From positions 186,001-250,000 of the forward strand of contig CAJNDS010002312.1 in NCBI GenBank assembly GCA_905221605.1: 64,000 nt of DNA, read 5' to 3'. Shown in pieces: positions 49,339 to 61,631 of this stretch. A model generated the notes under the pieces. That model did no database searches and was not told the origin of the DNA. It worked only from the letters and a program-made list of their open reading frames with translations. Source of the DNA: Symbiodinium natans. Taxonomy: Eukaryota; Sar; Dinophyceae; Suessiales; Symbiodiniaceae. Positions within the stretch are counted from its first letter, which is position 1; the number at the start of each line of letters is the position of its first letter. The position numbers were made by a program, and so were the translations under genes.

Positions 49339-49349
49339 TTTGGCTCAAG
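49339..49349 (+). other. Possible relic of the dinoflagellate spliced leader
   Basis: TTTGGCTCAAG matches the last 11 bases of the dinoflagellate trans-spliced leader exon (ending TTTTGGCTCAAG). The preceding base breaks the match. Such truncated leaders are known where mRNAs were copied back into the genome. Eleven bases is short, so chance cannot be excluded. Confidence 0.25.
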
Positions 49350-49471
49350 TGACGATCCTTGACCGGCCATTGCCACATCGTTCCTGCCTTTCCGTGCGAA
49401 ACATCAGTCAGTACCAGCACCACAGAAGGACACATCTGAAAATGCTGGCATGACTGTCGAGGCTACGGCGT

Positions 49472-50260
<789 letters not shown>

Positions 50261-50452
50261 CGCATTGGGATCTAGGGTATGTGGTTAGGGATTTAGGGTC
50301 TAGGGTTTAGGGTTGAGGGTTGAGAGGCTGTTGTTTTTTTTTCATGTCCACAACCTACCGCTCAATGACAGATTACAGCACCCGGGCTCATAGTTCTGGA
50401 GATGAGGCCCTAAGCTCCCTAAACTCCCTAAAACCTCCCCAGCTCGCTCTCG

Positions 50453-50508
<56 letters not shown>

Positions 50509-50714
50509 CAAGGCCTCTTCCAGTTCGTCCCCAGCTTTTCAACTATCGGTCCTCTCTGAGCCACCCGAACCAGGAAGGGAATACATGTACCACCCCAAAA
50601 CAGGCCCAATCATTGCAGGGGTTTAGGGCTCAGCCCGGGTTTCTTGAACCCGAAACCCGAAACCCGAAGCCCTAAACCCTAAACCCCAAACCCCAAACCC
50701 CTTGTCTCGCCGAG

Positions 50715-51160
50715 GGGGTGTCGGCTGGGGACCCCCGGGTGATGGGACGCGTGCTGCGCTCCTTTGCGAACCTGCGCCGAACCATGGAACCCGAGGCGAG
50801 GCTTGCTCACTTGGGATTCAAGGTTTAGGGGTTCAGGGTTTAGGGTTTGGGGTTTAGGGTTAAGGCTTGGGGTTTAGGGTTCAGGGTTTAGGATTTAGGG
50901 TTTATTTAGGGCCTTTGGGCCCTTCGGGTACCCACTCATGTGGCCCTCTATCAAAGATAGCAAAGACCCTCAAGCCTAAACCCTATACCCTAGACCCTAA
51001 ACCCTAACCCTAAACCCTAAACTGCCTAAACCCTAAACCCTAAACCCTAGACCCTGAACCCTAAACCCTAAACCCTAAACCCCCTACACTCGTAAGCCGC
51101 CAGGTCTTGAAGGCCCTGCTGGAGGAATTCGTAGATGCAAGCCGGCCTAGCAAGGCCTGG
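50715..51160 (+). CDS. Exon-like segments, unknown gene
   Basis: 50715-50821: acceptor GCCGAG|G, reading MGRVLRSFANLRRTMEPEAR and ending GFK|GTTTAG, where the donor GT belongs to a telomere-like unit. About 51106-51156: acceptor GCCAG|G, VLKALLEEFVDASRPSK, donor GC. Both are phase 0 and join cleanly. A further piece near 51717-51791 (HRRVQNLPPPDPETLQW) also ends at a telomere-like GT. Protein-like but unrecognised. Confidence 0.35.
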
Positions 51161-51177
51161 GCTGCATGTGTACTTGG

Positions 51178-51310
51178 GACTTGGGAGGTTCATGGTACTT
51201 ATGTACCCAATTACAACTGTACCTAGGAGCCCCTTAAGTGCCCTAATTGTGTTACAAGTATACAGTTTTTTTGGGTTAATAAGTTAAGAAGTACCATGAA
51301 CCTCCAAGTA
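51178..51310. mobile_element. MITE-like element, GGTTCATGGTACTTA family
   Basis: Left ACTTGGGAGGTTCATGGTAC and TTATGTACCCAATTA; right AAGAAGTACCATGAACCTCC and AAGTA. The best terminal inverted repeats of this family. Confidence 0.75.
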
Positions 51311-51555
51311 AGGCTTGCGGTTGAGGCCTGCATCCCCCCCCGGGGAAACCAGCGGGGGGACCTTGCAGGGTTTGGGGTGTTTCGGGAAATCAAAGTAGAG
51401 GGATCCATCAGGTACTGTTTTTGCGTATTTGGGGCTTCCGGGGTGGATTATCTGCAGCTGCTTGTGGTCGCTTCGTTACGTCTTTGCCGGCCGCGTTTTT
51501 CGACAGCCATGAAACCGACACGTGCCCAGCAGAAGCCTGCACCCTAACTCCCAAA

Positions 51556-51690
51556 CCCTAAACCCTAAACCCTAAACCCTAAACCCTAAACCCTAAACCC
51601 TAAACCCTAAACCCTAAACCCTAAACCCTAAACCCTAAACCCTAAACCCCAAACCCTAAACCCTAAGCCCTAGCCCTAAACCTTGCCTGG
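51556..51690 (-). repeat. CCCTAAA array
   Basis: About 17 units ending in CCCTAAG/CCCTAG variants. A short TTTAGGG array follows at 51790-51819. Confidence 0.9.
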
Positions 51691-51832
51691 AGATGTAGCT
51701 GCCAGTCGGAAACCCCGCTGAAGATCCGCGGCTCTTGTCGCACCGCAGGGTTCAGAACTTGCCACCCCCAGACCCCGAAACTTTGCAGTGGGTTTAGGGT
51801 TTAGGGTTTAGGGTTTAGGGGAAAGGTATGAC

Positions 51833-51985
51833 CCCTTACATCCTCCGTAGCTAAGACATTGGAACATTCGATATTCACCCTTCTTGGGGTTAAGAGTACC
51901 CATAGATTGGGAATCATTTTCATGGGAGTACGAGGGCCAACCCAGCTAAGGCAGGGACATTAACGGGTAACTTTCAGGGGTTTGG
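51833..51985. other. Imperfect inverted repeat, CTTACATCC...GGGTAACTTTC
   Basis: AAGGTATGACCCCTTACATC at the left and GGGACATTAACGGGTAACTT at the right are weakly inverse. It may be a degraded MITE. Low support. Confidence 0.25.
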
Positions 51986-52015
51986 GCGCGCGCTCTGTGC
52001 CCCCCGGTCTTGGCC

Positions 52016-55000
52016 ATGGCCCTGTCTACACCGGCGCGCTGCTTTTTCAGGCCGAGTTCAAGGGTTTAGGGTGTCGGGGTTTCGGGTTCAGGGTTTGGGG
52101 TTTGGGGTTTAGGGCTTAGGGCTTAGGGTTTAGGGTTTAGTTAGGGTCAGGGTTCAGGGTTTAGGGTTTAGCGTTCAGGGCTCAGGTAGAGGGAGCCAAA
52201 GCCCACAACCCCATTCTGCCCCCATTTTTACCCTTCTTTTTGCCCATTATCAACCCCCCTTCTACCACCCCTTACACCCCCTAAACCCCTAAAACCCTAA
52301 AACCCTAAAACCCTAAAACCCTAAAACCCTAAAACCCTAAAACCCTAAATCCCTAAAACCCTAAAACCCTAAAACCCTAAAACCCTAAAACCTAAAACCC
52401 TAAAACCCTAAAACCCTAAAACCCTAAAACCCCAAAACCCTAAAACCCTCAAACCCTCAAACGTTAACCCACTCGCCTTGCCTCCACTGGCTTGGAGGCC
52501 GTTTCGGCACGCTGCGCGATGCGGGGAGCCGAGGGGGAGCTTTAGGGTTTTAGGGTTCAGGGTTTTAGGGTTTTAGGGCTTTAGGTTTTCAGGGTTTTAG
52601 GGCTTTAGGGTTTTAGGGTTTTGGGGTTTTCGGGTTTTAGGGTGGTAGGGTTTTAGGGTTTTAGGGTTTTAGGGCTTTAGGTTTTCAGGGTTTTAGGGCT
52701 TTAGGGTTTTAGGGTTTTGGGGTTTTCGGGTTTTAGGGTGGGAGGGTTTTAGGGTTTTAGGGTTTTGGGGTTGTAGGGTTTTAGGGTTTTAGGGTTTTAG
52801 GGTTAAGGGTTTAGGGTTTTAGGGGCATTTTCTCCAGAGTGCCAGGGCGAGCCAAAGAGCTTCAAAGGGGACGCAGAGACCTTCACGTCGCGGTCCGGTC
52901 CTGAGTCCAGACCTACACCCCGTAAAGTTTATGGGCCGTAAACTCTAAACCCCCTAAACCCCCTAAACCCCCTAAACCCCCTAAACCCCCCTAAACCCCC
53001 CTAAACCCCCCTAAACCCCCTAAACCCCCTAAACCCCCTTAACCCCCCAAACCCCCTAAACCCCCTAAACCCCCTAAACCCCCTAAACCCCCTAAACCCC
53101 CTAAACCCCCTGAACCTTAAACCCCCCAAACCCTAAATCATCAAGTCCGAGGTTGTTGGAAGCGGCCCTGCAGGTTTCTACACGTCCAAGTACCTCTTCA
53201 AGAAGGCCCCCCCTTGTCGGTGTTTACCTCGGCCCAGTCTTTGCTCGGTTAATCCGACGTGCCACTGGCCGCCAGGTAGAGGGCCCGTTGCAGATCGACA
53301 TGTCACTGGGCTCACGAAACCCTCAACTTGGGATGTTTCTTTGTCTACCAACAGTCCTTAATCGGGACTATAGTACCCCCCAATTATAATCCCCACTTTA
53401 AGGACTGTTAGTATCAGTGGGAACAACCCTCAACCCCGCAACCCCGCAACCCCGCAACCCCGCAACCCCGCAACCCCTCAACCCTCAACCCTCAACCCTA
53501 AACCCTAAACCCTAAACCCTAAACCCTAAACCCTAAACCCTAAACCCTAAACCCTAAACCCTAAACCCTAAGCGCCCTAAACCCCTCTAAGCCCTGAACA
53601 TGGGCTCAGGTTGGAGCGGCTGCCCACTCCCTTCGGGCTCGTGCGCTTCGGCGTCGCTCCGGACCACCCGGAGGCCAGCACCGAGCTCTGAAAATGGTTT
53701 AGGGTTTAGGGTTTAGGGTTTAGGGTTTAGGGTTTAGGGTTTTCCTGTGCCGCAGGTGTTGTCGCTATTTGTTTCTTGTGTGCTTGTTTTGTCAGTGGCA
53801 GTCACGACTGTTTATCAGAGACTTAGTTTATCAGAAATACTTGTGTTCTCCTTCTTCTTATGTGGGCATTCTGGGAGGTCAAGAACGTGATCAACGACTT
53901 TACGGCTGTTGCCCAGACGCCGAACTTCCGTTTCTTTGGCAATGTTGAGGCCGAGAGGCATGTACCCCGACTGCACAGAACCCTAAAATCCTAAACCCAA
54001 ACGTGCAGGTTGGCAGCGGCGCTTTGTCTTTGCCGGCCCTGCGCAGCATGTACGATGCCGTGGTGCTGTGCCTGGGACTCGGTGCAGAATAAGCCATACG
54101 TAATGATAAGCAAAGAGTAATCACAAGAATGGTCAGAATTGCAATTGTAACTGCAATGATGACGCTCATGATCATGATTCTGTAAATCATCATCATGGCC
54201 ATCGCAATGATCCTGAATTTTGATAACGATGTTATGGTGATGGCCATGAGGATGACGATGGCAGTCGTGCTGGAACGATGGTCCTGTTGATGACTCCGTC
54301 AAATGCCAGCAGATGGTGCTTTGATCTGGACTGCTCTTGGCTGGTTTTGCTATTGTTAGGGTCTAGGCTGACACAGTTTTTGGAACTGATGTGCACTTGT
54401 GCAATTCTATTCGGCTCGCTGCCCTGCGCGGCCCGTGTGTCGCTGCTCAACTACTTCATACAATCTCGCCCTCTAAATCCTGGATGCCGAAACCCTGAAC
54501 CCTAAACTCCCAAACCCTCAAGCCCCCAAGCCCCCAAGCCCCCCAAGCCCCCAAGCCCCCAAGCCCCCAAACCCCCAAACCCCCCGATCCCCCAAACCCC
54601 CAAATCCCTAAACCCCCCCCCCAACCCCTAAACCCTAAACCCTAAACCCTAAACCCTAAACCCTAAACCCTAAACCCTAAACCCTAAACCCTAAACCCTA
54701 AACCCTAAACCCTAAACCCTTAACCCTAAACCCTAAACCCTAAACCCCCCAAACCCCAAACCCCCCAAACCCCCAAACCCAAGTCCCTGTCAAGGCACTG
54801 GCGCCAGCGGTGAGAGGCGGCTCGGCATCCCAGGCACCCTTCGCTGTGCTTTGCCCTGGTGGCAGCGGGTTTAGGGTTTAGGGTTTAGGGTTTAGGGTTT
54901 AGGGGTTAGAGTTTAGGTGATGACCCTAAACCCCTTGAACCCTAAACCCTAAACCCCAAAACCCCAACCCCAAACCCCTCAATCCTAAACCCCGAAACCC

Positions 55001-58000
55001 CCCCGAGACCTCCGAAAAGCCTCCATGCCCAAGAGGTGAAGACTCCGAAGGGGTCCTGGGTGCACCGGCCTTCGTCAAGTGGTACAACGGCGCAGCCCGC
55101 GTGTTTTTCTTTTACCCACCTTCGGTGTGGGGTTGTTAGATTTTAAACTCAACTCTTCTCCTCGCCCGGAACTCTTCTCCTTGCCCGGAACTCTTCTCCT
55201 CGCCCGGTCTACTCCAAGAGACTCCCTGGAGTGCCCAACTCCAGAAACTCCCTCAGATGCCCAACGCCAGACTCCCTGGAGTGCCCAACCCTAGAGTGCC
55301 CACCTGCCGCAGAGACTCCTGGAGTGCCCAACCTCAGAGTCTCCCTACAGTGCCCAACCCCAGTCTTTCTTGGAGTGCCCAACTCAGAGATTGCTGGAGT
55401 GCCCAACCCCAGATTCTCCCTGGCGTGCCCAAACCCAAAATTGCAGACTCTGTCTGGAGTGCCCAACAGCGCCCAACCCCTCCCTGCGGTGCCCAATTCC
55501 ACCAATCCCAGAGTGGCCCAGCCCAAACCACGGAGACTCTCTGAAGTGCCCAACTTAGACACTTCCTGGAGTAGTGCCCAACCCCAGACACCCTGGAGAC
55601 GCTGGAGTGCCCAACTTCAGAAATTCCCGGAGTGCCCACAGAGACTGCCTGAATCACCAAACCCCAGAAACTCCCTGCCCAACCCCAGAACTCCCGGGAG
55701 CTCCCAACCCAGAGACTCCCTTGAGTGCCCAATTCCAGAGACTCCTGGAGTGCCCAGCCCAGAGACTCCCTGGAGTGCCCAACCCCAATGCAAGCAAAAA
55801 AACTAAGAAGGCGTATTTGAATCGGTCTTTGTTTGAACATCTTATTTGCGCTCTTTCCTTTTTAAGGAGAAGCAAGGAGGGGATGTTCGAAGTAAAAGAA
55901 CTGAAAGCTGTTTTTGGTCTGTTTTGGGGAAGGGATTATCCTGCTTCCATCTGCATCTTGCCATGGCAAGTCATGGCAGGACATCCGGACTACCAGAATC
56001 TGAAGGCCCTGCGCGTCAGTGCTCGCCTGAGTCACCAGGCTGTGTCTTCCAGCGCCAGGTCCCAGCAGCCGGCGAAGCTGCTGTCGTTCAGAGCTTGGAA
56101 GGCGTTCTGTCGGCCTTTGTCTATAATCTTGCATGACACGCGAGGTTGTGGGGCAGGGAAATGTGGCGCTGGACGCGGCACGGCCCTCAGGTAGAAGTCA
56201 GCTGTCGACATTCTGGAAGGGCAAGTGTGACATCTTGGACAGCGTGAGGCGCGACTGCTGGTGCGATCTCCGAAAGAGCTTCAGGCAACAGATATGCAAG
56301 TGCCGGTCCCAGACCGCATGTGCCAGTGCTACCAGGTAAGGCCCGCAGAATATGGGGGTTTACGAAAACAAGGTACCCCTAATACAGCCCCCAAGTAGTA
56401 GGATTCCCTTATAATAAGGACCTACCCCTAAACCCTAACCCTAAACCCCAAACCCTAAACCGTAAACCCTAAACCCTAAACCCTAATAAGGACACCAAGA
56501 AGTCGCCACATTTAAGGCCTCGGCCGTGGAGCAGATCGCTGCTTGGCAGGCTGCCGGTCTCCGGGCCGTCCATGTGGTCGGAGGGGGCCTGAGCTTGGTT
56601 TAGGGTTTGGGGTTTAGGGTTTAGGGTTCAGGGTTTAGGTTTCAGGGTTTAGGGTTTAGGGTTGAGGGTTCAGGGTTTAGGTGATGCATGAGAGGCTCGG
56701 TCGTCCCTTTTGGGGTACTGTACCCTAAATACTAGGGGGTCGCCTTATAAGAGTGTCTTGTTTCAGAGAAGTGACCCTAAACCCTAAACCCTAAACCCAA
56801 AACCCTGAACCCTGAACCCTGAACCCTAAACCCTAAACCCTAAACCCTCAACCCTCAACCCTCAACCCTCAACATTAACCCTAAACCCTAAACTTTATAA
56901 TGTAGTGTTTCCAGCAAGAGCCCTAATGTACAGGGAAGTGGCCATGTCACTTGGCTCTTAGGCCGCCGCGGCTTTGTCCAAGCGGCCTTCACGAACGCCG
57001 AGCTGCGCGAGCTGCTCACGTGCAGCGAGGAGGCAGGGGGGATGCTCGGTGATAAACCCCTATACAAACGCTACGAACCCCTATAAACCTCCATAAACCT
57101 CTATAAACCCCTCAACCCCTCAACCCCTGAACCCTATGGACCCTAATAAACCGGCCCAGACTGGGCCGACGGCAAGTGGCAGGTCCTGCCCGTCGTCGAT
57201 CCAGAGGAACTGCAGCTGCTGCCTTGGCGATAGAGTCAGAGCCGAGTTGTTTGAGTATTTTCGTATTATGGCCTATAGTGTATAATAGTATTTTAGTATA
57301 TAAAATGTTCATATATAGTATAAATTATTATAGTCTTATATAGTCTTATGATCAGCAGCGATGAGCAGCAATTGCAAGCAGCGCCAGCGTGCCATCGGGC
57401 CGGTGCAGTGAGGATGTGCCGCAACCCGGCCTCAGAGGAGGAGCTTGCCGCGCAAGATCCTGGTGCCATCTTGGGATGTTCCCCCTTAGACTACTAGCCA
57501 GCTCCTCAAAGAAGGGATTATAGTACCTCCCCCCCCCCTACAGCTCCTTAAAAAAGGGATTATAGTACCTCCCCCCCGCCCCTCCATATTATCGTCCCTC
57601 TTAAGGACTGCTAGTGGAAGGGGGAACGTCCCAAGTGCCATCCCTGCGTGCGCCCCAGCTTTGCCTTGGCAGGAGTTGTCCAAGAGCCGCATGAAGAAGC
57701 GGTCCCTGGAGCGCCTCCTTGCAAGAGACGGTGTTTAGGGTTTAGGGTTTAGGGTTTCGGGTTTCGGGTTTCGGGTTTAGGGTTTAGGGTTTAGGGTTTA
57801 GGGCCGTGTGCGCTCGCTGAGCCTTGGGGATCCGAATCTCCTTCCAGGAGATCTTGGATAAGATGGCCGCCAACTTCGAGCAACGACGGGACCTCGAAGC
57901 AGCAAGATACCAGAATTTCGGTAGGCACTTCATCGTCTGAGGCTCGACCACAAGCAAGCGCGTACTCCAGATCCACTTCTTGCGATCGCCGGTGGAGGCT

Positions 58001-61000
58001 GGATTTGCTGCCCCCTAGCCCATATCCAAAGTCCAGCCCGACGAGAATCCTGGAACATCTGCCTCCTCGATTCTGTTTTTTGTGCTCCCCCAACCCGAAA
58101 CCTTGACACCCCTCCTAAACCCTGAACCCTAAAAACTCTCAACCCTATAAACTCCAAACCCTAAAATCCTAAACCCTAAACCCTAAACCGTCAACCCCAA
58201 ACCCCAAACCCAAACCCCAAACCCTAAACCCTAAACCCTAAACCCTACACCCTGCACCCTAAACCCTAAACCCTAAACCCTAAACCCTAAACCCTAGACC
58301 CAGCGAACAAAGAAGACACACGCAACCAGCGCGAAGGTTCTGTCAGAGTCGGGCACCGTGCGGGGTCTTCGTTTGGGCCGCACGGCCCTGCAAGGAGCGC
58401 TTTAGGGCCCACGGCCTTGGTCCTATGAACCCCAAGTCTAGGTTTAGGGTTTAGGGTTTAGGGTTTAGGGTTTAGGGTTTAGGGTTCAGGGTTCAGGGTT
58501 CAGGGTTCAGGGTTCAGGGTTCAGGGTTCAGGGTTCAGGGTTGAGGGTTCAGGGTTTAGGGAAACCTTGGTCGGGGTTGCAGTTCTTTGTAGGTTCTTAT
58601 GAGAGACGCAGTGGGTAGGCTGACTAACATCCAACGAGAGCTGGGTCTTGCACGCCTGCAGCCGCCTTCCGTACACAGTTGTCCCTTCCAAAATGCCAGC
58701 AATTATTGCAAGAAAGTCCATGTTGAGTAGGTGTGGCCAATCTGAGGTGACCCTCACACTAAACCGAAACCCTAAGTCCGAGAGAACAAGCGCAACTCAC
58801 TTTTCTGAATCTTGTTCGACATAGGCCAAATTGCAGCCTTTCACATTACAGCCATTCCGACAAGATAACCCTAGTTTTGCAAGTGACTTGCCCCGCAAGG
58901 AGAGCCTGGAAAGCAGGCCAGGTGGACCTAGCAAGAAAAGTCACAACAATAATAATAATAATAATCATAACAGTAATAATGATACTAGTAATGAGACCAA
59001 GATTTATGTAATGTACTATGAGCAGTAAGAGTAGTAGCAATAATAGTAAGAACAGTTCCAATGATTGCTCTGAAGGGGTCGCATGAGATCCCGGATCCCA
59101 GACCCTTCTTGCCGTTGATTCCGTCAGGTGGCCGTGCCAAGTGAGCTGCCGGCCCTCGATCTGGTGGGCACCCTGCAATGTGGAACACCTTGCAAGCCGA
59201 GAATAGGGCTCGGAAGAAGAATTACTAGTAGCGTGCCCTTATGGTCCCTTTCTGCTTTTACTAGTAGTAACCCTCCCAAAGCCCTATTCTAACTACTAAG
59301 GCCCCTACAGCATGTTCTTGTCATCGGCAGGCTTGCGGCTTGGTGGTGAGGAGTGTAGGCTTCGACATCACGCCTTTCGAGGCAGGACGTTGTTCCTGAC
59401 CGGCGGTTGCCATCGAGTGTCCGGAGTGCAGGGGCTACCGCTGAGCGACCGCAACAGAGTTCCTCACGTCAACGGGTGTGTCGGGTCCCAAGCTTGACAG
59501 CTGCATTCCGGAAGGCATCTTTTTGGATTTCGCTGCGTGGTACAGGCACTCAGCAGCCCTCATGCCCTGAAGTTACCCCCAACCCCCGTTGTCCCCCAAA
59601 ACAGGGGAGACCTTTCAAGCCACTCAAACCACTCAAACCACTCAAACCCCTTCCCCCCCCCCCTCCCCCGCCCAAAAAAAGTTATCAACCTAAGGCTTCC
59701 AAACCAGCTCGCCTGTTCCCCACCCCCCCCCCCCCCCAGGTGGAGCCACCCGCCGAAAGCCAGGGCGGGCTCTACGTGTCCGGATGGGTGAAGCGTGGCC
59801 CTCAAGGCCATTCGGGGGGTGGCAGTGTGCACTTGCTTGTTTAGGTCGGTACAGGGTATGAGGGTATAGGGTATAGGGTTGAGGGTTTAGCATACTTTAT
59901 AACCCCTAAGTGTACCTTACAACCTATTTAGAGGACCTCGGGGAACCTCCAAGTGGGAATCTAGGGGTTTACTTAAACCCCAAAAAAGAGGACAGGGGCT
60001 CCTAAGTACAGTTTTGAACCGTGGGATGTAGGGGGGGGATTTAGGGGTTTACCTAAACCCCCAAACCCCTAAATTTGGGCTGGCTGGCTGGGCGCCACCT
60101 TGAGAGGCGGCTTTGGGGTTGGTTTGGGGCAGTACCGAGCTCACTAGGCGAATCCTAAACCCGTAAACCCTAAACCCTCAACCCTAAACTCTCAACCCGA
60201 AAGCTCTAACCCTAAACCCTAAACCCTAAACCCGAGGAGCTGTGGAAGTGAAGAACGAAACCCGAAAGTTTGGCTCTCACCTGGCGCAGGCATCATCGCC
60301 TCAAACATCGGCGATGCCCAGGAGCATGTCAGGGCTGGCAGAAGGGGTTTCGGGTTTAGGGGTTGGGGTTTCGGGGTTGGGTTTCAGGGTTTTGGGTTTA
60401 GGGGTTTAGGGGTGTAGGGTTTAGGGTTTAGGGGTTGGGGTTTAGGGTTGGCCTCTTCGCTGAAGCGTCCCCATCGTCAGAGCTGGGTGCTGTTTGTGCA
60501 GGAGACTGCGTCGAAGATAGTGATGGATGCTCAGGGCAAGCCAGCGAAGGCAGGGTGGTCGAGCCAGCGTGGGTTCCCATGAGTTTAGGGTTTCGGGTTT
60601 CGGGTTTAGGGCGCTGGACACTCTGAAGGCATGGCCGGCTGATCCATTGCTGGAAGCCCTCGGAGCATCAGGCGGGTTCATCTGCTTCATGCGGGGCTTT
60701 CTCCCCACATAGGGGTACCATTTAGCCCTACACCCTACACCCTACACCCTACGCCCTACGGCCTAAACCCTAAACCCTAAACCTTAAACCCTAAACCCCA
60801 AACCCTCTTTTTGGGGATAGCTCCCTACATCAGCATCAGCGGCGCTGCGCAAAAAGCGCTCCAGGCGCACGTGTCGTTGAGTTCCGCGACTGGCAGACGC
60901 TTGAGGCCGAGGACGCGCTGGTTTTGGGTTTGAGGGTGGTAGGGTTGAGGGTTTGGGGTTTAGGGCTTAGGGTTCAGGGTATGGGGTTTAGGGATTTTTT

Positions 61001-61287
61001 GGGTGTCAGGGTAACGTTAACCGTTCTCCTATGAAGGCTGGCCTTATCGCCTAGTTCTTCATAAGCGTCATCATACCAACAATCACGAGCACACTATGTG
61101 GGTTGCTCCAAATAATGGCCCCTTTTTGGGTGCAGAATGATCATGACTCGGGCCCCAAACATCTTCGAAGTTGCATCAACGACCGACACACCCGCAGGAG
61201 CTTCGGCGCGGACAGGAGATGGGAAAAGCGGCTGCCAAGTTCACGAGCGTGCCCCACATGTTCCAGCCTTGGAGATTTGGACCCTGA
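52016..61287 (+). CDS. FDXR: Adrenodoxin/ferredoxin-NADP+ reductase, about 27 exons
   Basis: FAD enzyme that passes electrons from NADPH to mitochondrial ferredoxin, for Fe-S cluster and heme chemistry. Exons: 52016-52063 (tentative start MALSTPARCFFRPSSR, presequence-like), 53152-53205, 53276-53301, 53610-53673, 53878-53949, 54009-54086, 54815-54833, 55036-55089, 55980-56041, 56145-56177, 56249-56335, 56517-56580, 56962-57048, 57160-57228, 57436-57455, 57673-57720, 57848-57920, 57942-57997, 58337-58396, 59128-59163, 59331-59381, 59432-59491, 59740-59806, 60290-60321, 60502-60557, 60610-60671, 60865-60920, 61198-61287 (TGA). All phases join. Landmarks in family order: VVGSGPAGFYTSKYL (FAD), LPTPFGLVRFGVAPDHPE, VKNVINDF, FVKWYNG, VVGQGNVALDAAR (NADP), GRRGFVQAAFTNAELRELL, HFLRSPVE, GLYVSGWVKRGPQG, EFRDWQTLEAED. 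Donors are GT, GC and some GA. Exons 1 and 7 are the weakest. Confidence 0.85.
52265..52460 (-). repeat. Telomere-like variant array, CCCTAAAA (8-mer)
   Basis: About 24 copies of an 8-bp unit with one extra A, in what would be the first FDXR intron. Confidence 0.9.
52541..52825 (+). repeat. Telomere-like variant array, TTTTAGGG (8-mer)
   Basis: Opposite strand sense to the preceding array, same extra base. Contains an approximately 110-bp higher-order duplication (GGGTTTTCGGGTTTTAGGGT recurs at about 52625 and 52720). Confidence 0.9.
52935..53120 (-). repeat. Telomere-like variant array, CCCCCTAAA (8- and 9-mers)
   Basis: About 20 C-rich units (CCCCCTAAA/CCCCTAAA). It ends 30 bp before FDXR exon 53152-53205. 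Confidence 0.9.
53327..53430. mobile_element. MITE-like element, CTTGGGATGTTCCC family
   Basis: ACTTGGGATGTTTCTTTGTC then ACCAACAGTCCTTAATCGGG; right TAAGGACTGTTAGTATCAGT and GGGAACAACCC. It lies in the FDXR intron 53302-53609, followed by CAACCCCG repeats and a CCCTAAA array (53485-53571). Confidence 0.65.
54490..54780 (-). repeat. C-rich and CCCTAAA arrays in an FDXR intron
   Basis: CCCCCAAG units (54517-54575), then CCCTAAA (54628-54748, about 17 units), then CCCCAAA. All lie in the intron before the 19-nt exon at 54815. Confidence 0.9.
55200..55795. repeat. Minisatellite GGAGTGCCCAACCCCAGA in an FDXR intron
   Basis: Some 25 copies of a 20-30-bp unit with core CTGGAGTGCCCAAC and CCAGAGACTCCC. 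It fills most of intron 55090-55979. Long frames on both strands here are produced by the repeat. Confidence 0.9.
57470..57637. mobile_element. MITE-like element, CTTGGGATGTTCCC family (expanded)
   Basis: CTTGGGATGTTCCCCCTTAG at the left; TAAGGACTGCTAGTGGAAGG and GGGAACGTCCCAAG at the right. The interior has two copies of AAGGGATTATAGTACCTCCC. It lies in an FDXR intron between exons at 57455 and 57673. Confidence 0.75.
58130..58300 (-). repeat. Degenerate CCCTAAA array in an FDXR intron
   Basis: Mixed CCCTAAA, CCCCAAA and CCCTACA units in intron 57998-58336. The next intron carries TTTAGGG grading into TTCAGGG at 58441-58560. Confidence 0.85.
58441..58560 (+). repeat. TTTAGGG array grading into TTCAGGG
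   Basis: Six TTTAGGG units then about ten TTCAGGG units: the unit changes once and then stays, as at 48619-48785 and 34848-34952. Confidence 0.9.
59209..59291. mobile_element. Inverted-repeat element, AGAATAGGGCT / AGCCCTATTCT
   Basis: Left AGAATAGGGCTCGG with AATTACTAGTAGC; right TACTAGTAGTAACC and AAAGCCCTATTCT. Imperfect inverted arms of about 30 bp within an FDXR intron. Confidence 0.5.
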
Positions 61288-61631
61288 ACCCATAAACTCG
61301 TAGCTCAGAAGTCTGGCATCCTGTGACATAGATCCCCTCCCCACCCCCACCCTAACTAGCCTAACTACTCCTCAATTGCCGTAAGGCTAAAGATGGAGGT
61401 TTCAAGCTTTCGTTTTCTCATGCGGTGCTTCGGATGGCTGAGGCTGCAGTTCCTAGGGAAGGCATAGCCTGGACCCTCGCACATGTGTGAGGGGCGTTGA
61501 GGAGACTGCGGAGGATGAGCGCATCGGTTGAAGCGAGAAAAGAGGGGCGTGCCGCGAGCATTCGCCACATGTCGCCAACAAACACTCAGCCGAAGCCTCG
61601 TTCTTGGTGTGCAAGCGCAGGGCAGAGCCCC

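Noticed and set aside
55231-55840. 191- and 168-codon frames in opposite directions
   Set aside because: Both come from the GGAGTGCCCAAC minisatellite, which lies in an FDXR intron between phase-matched exons.
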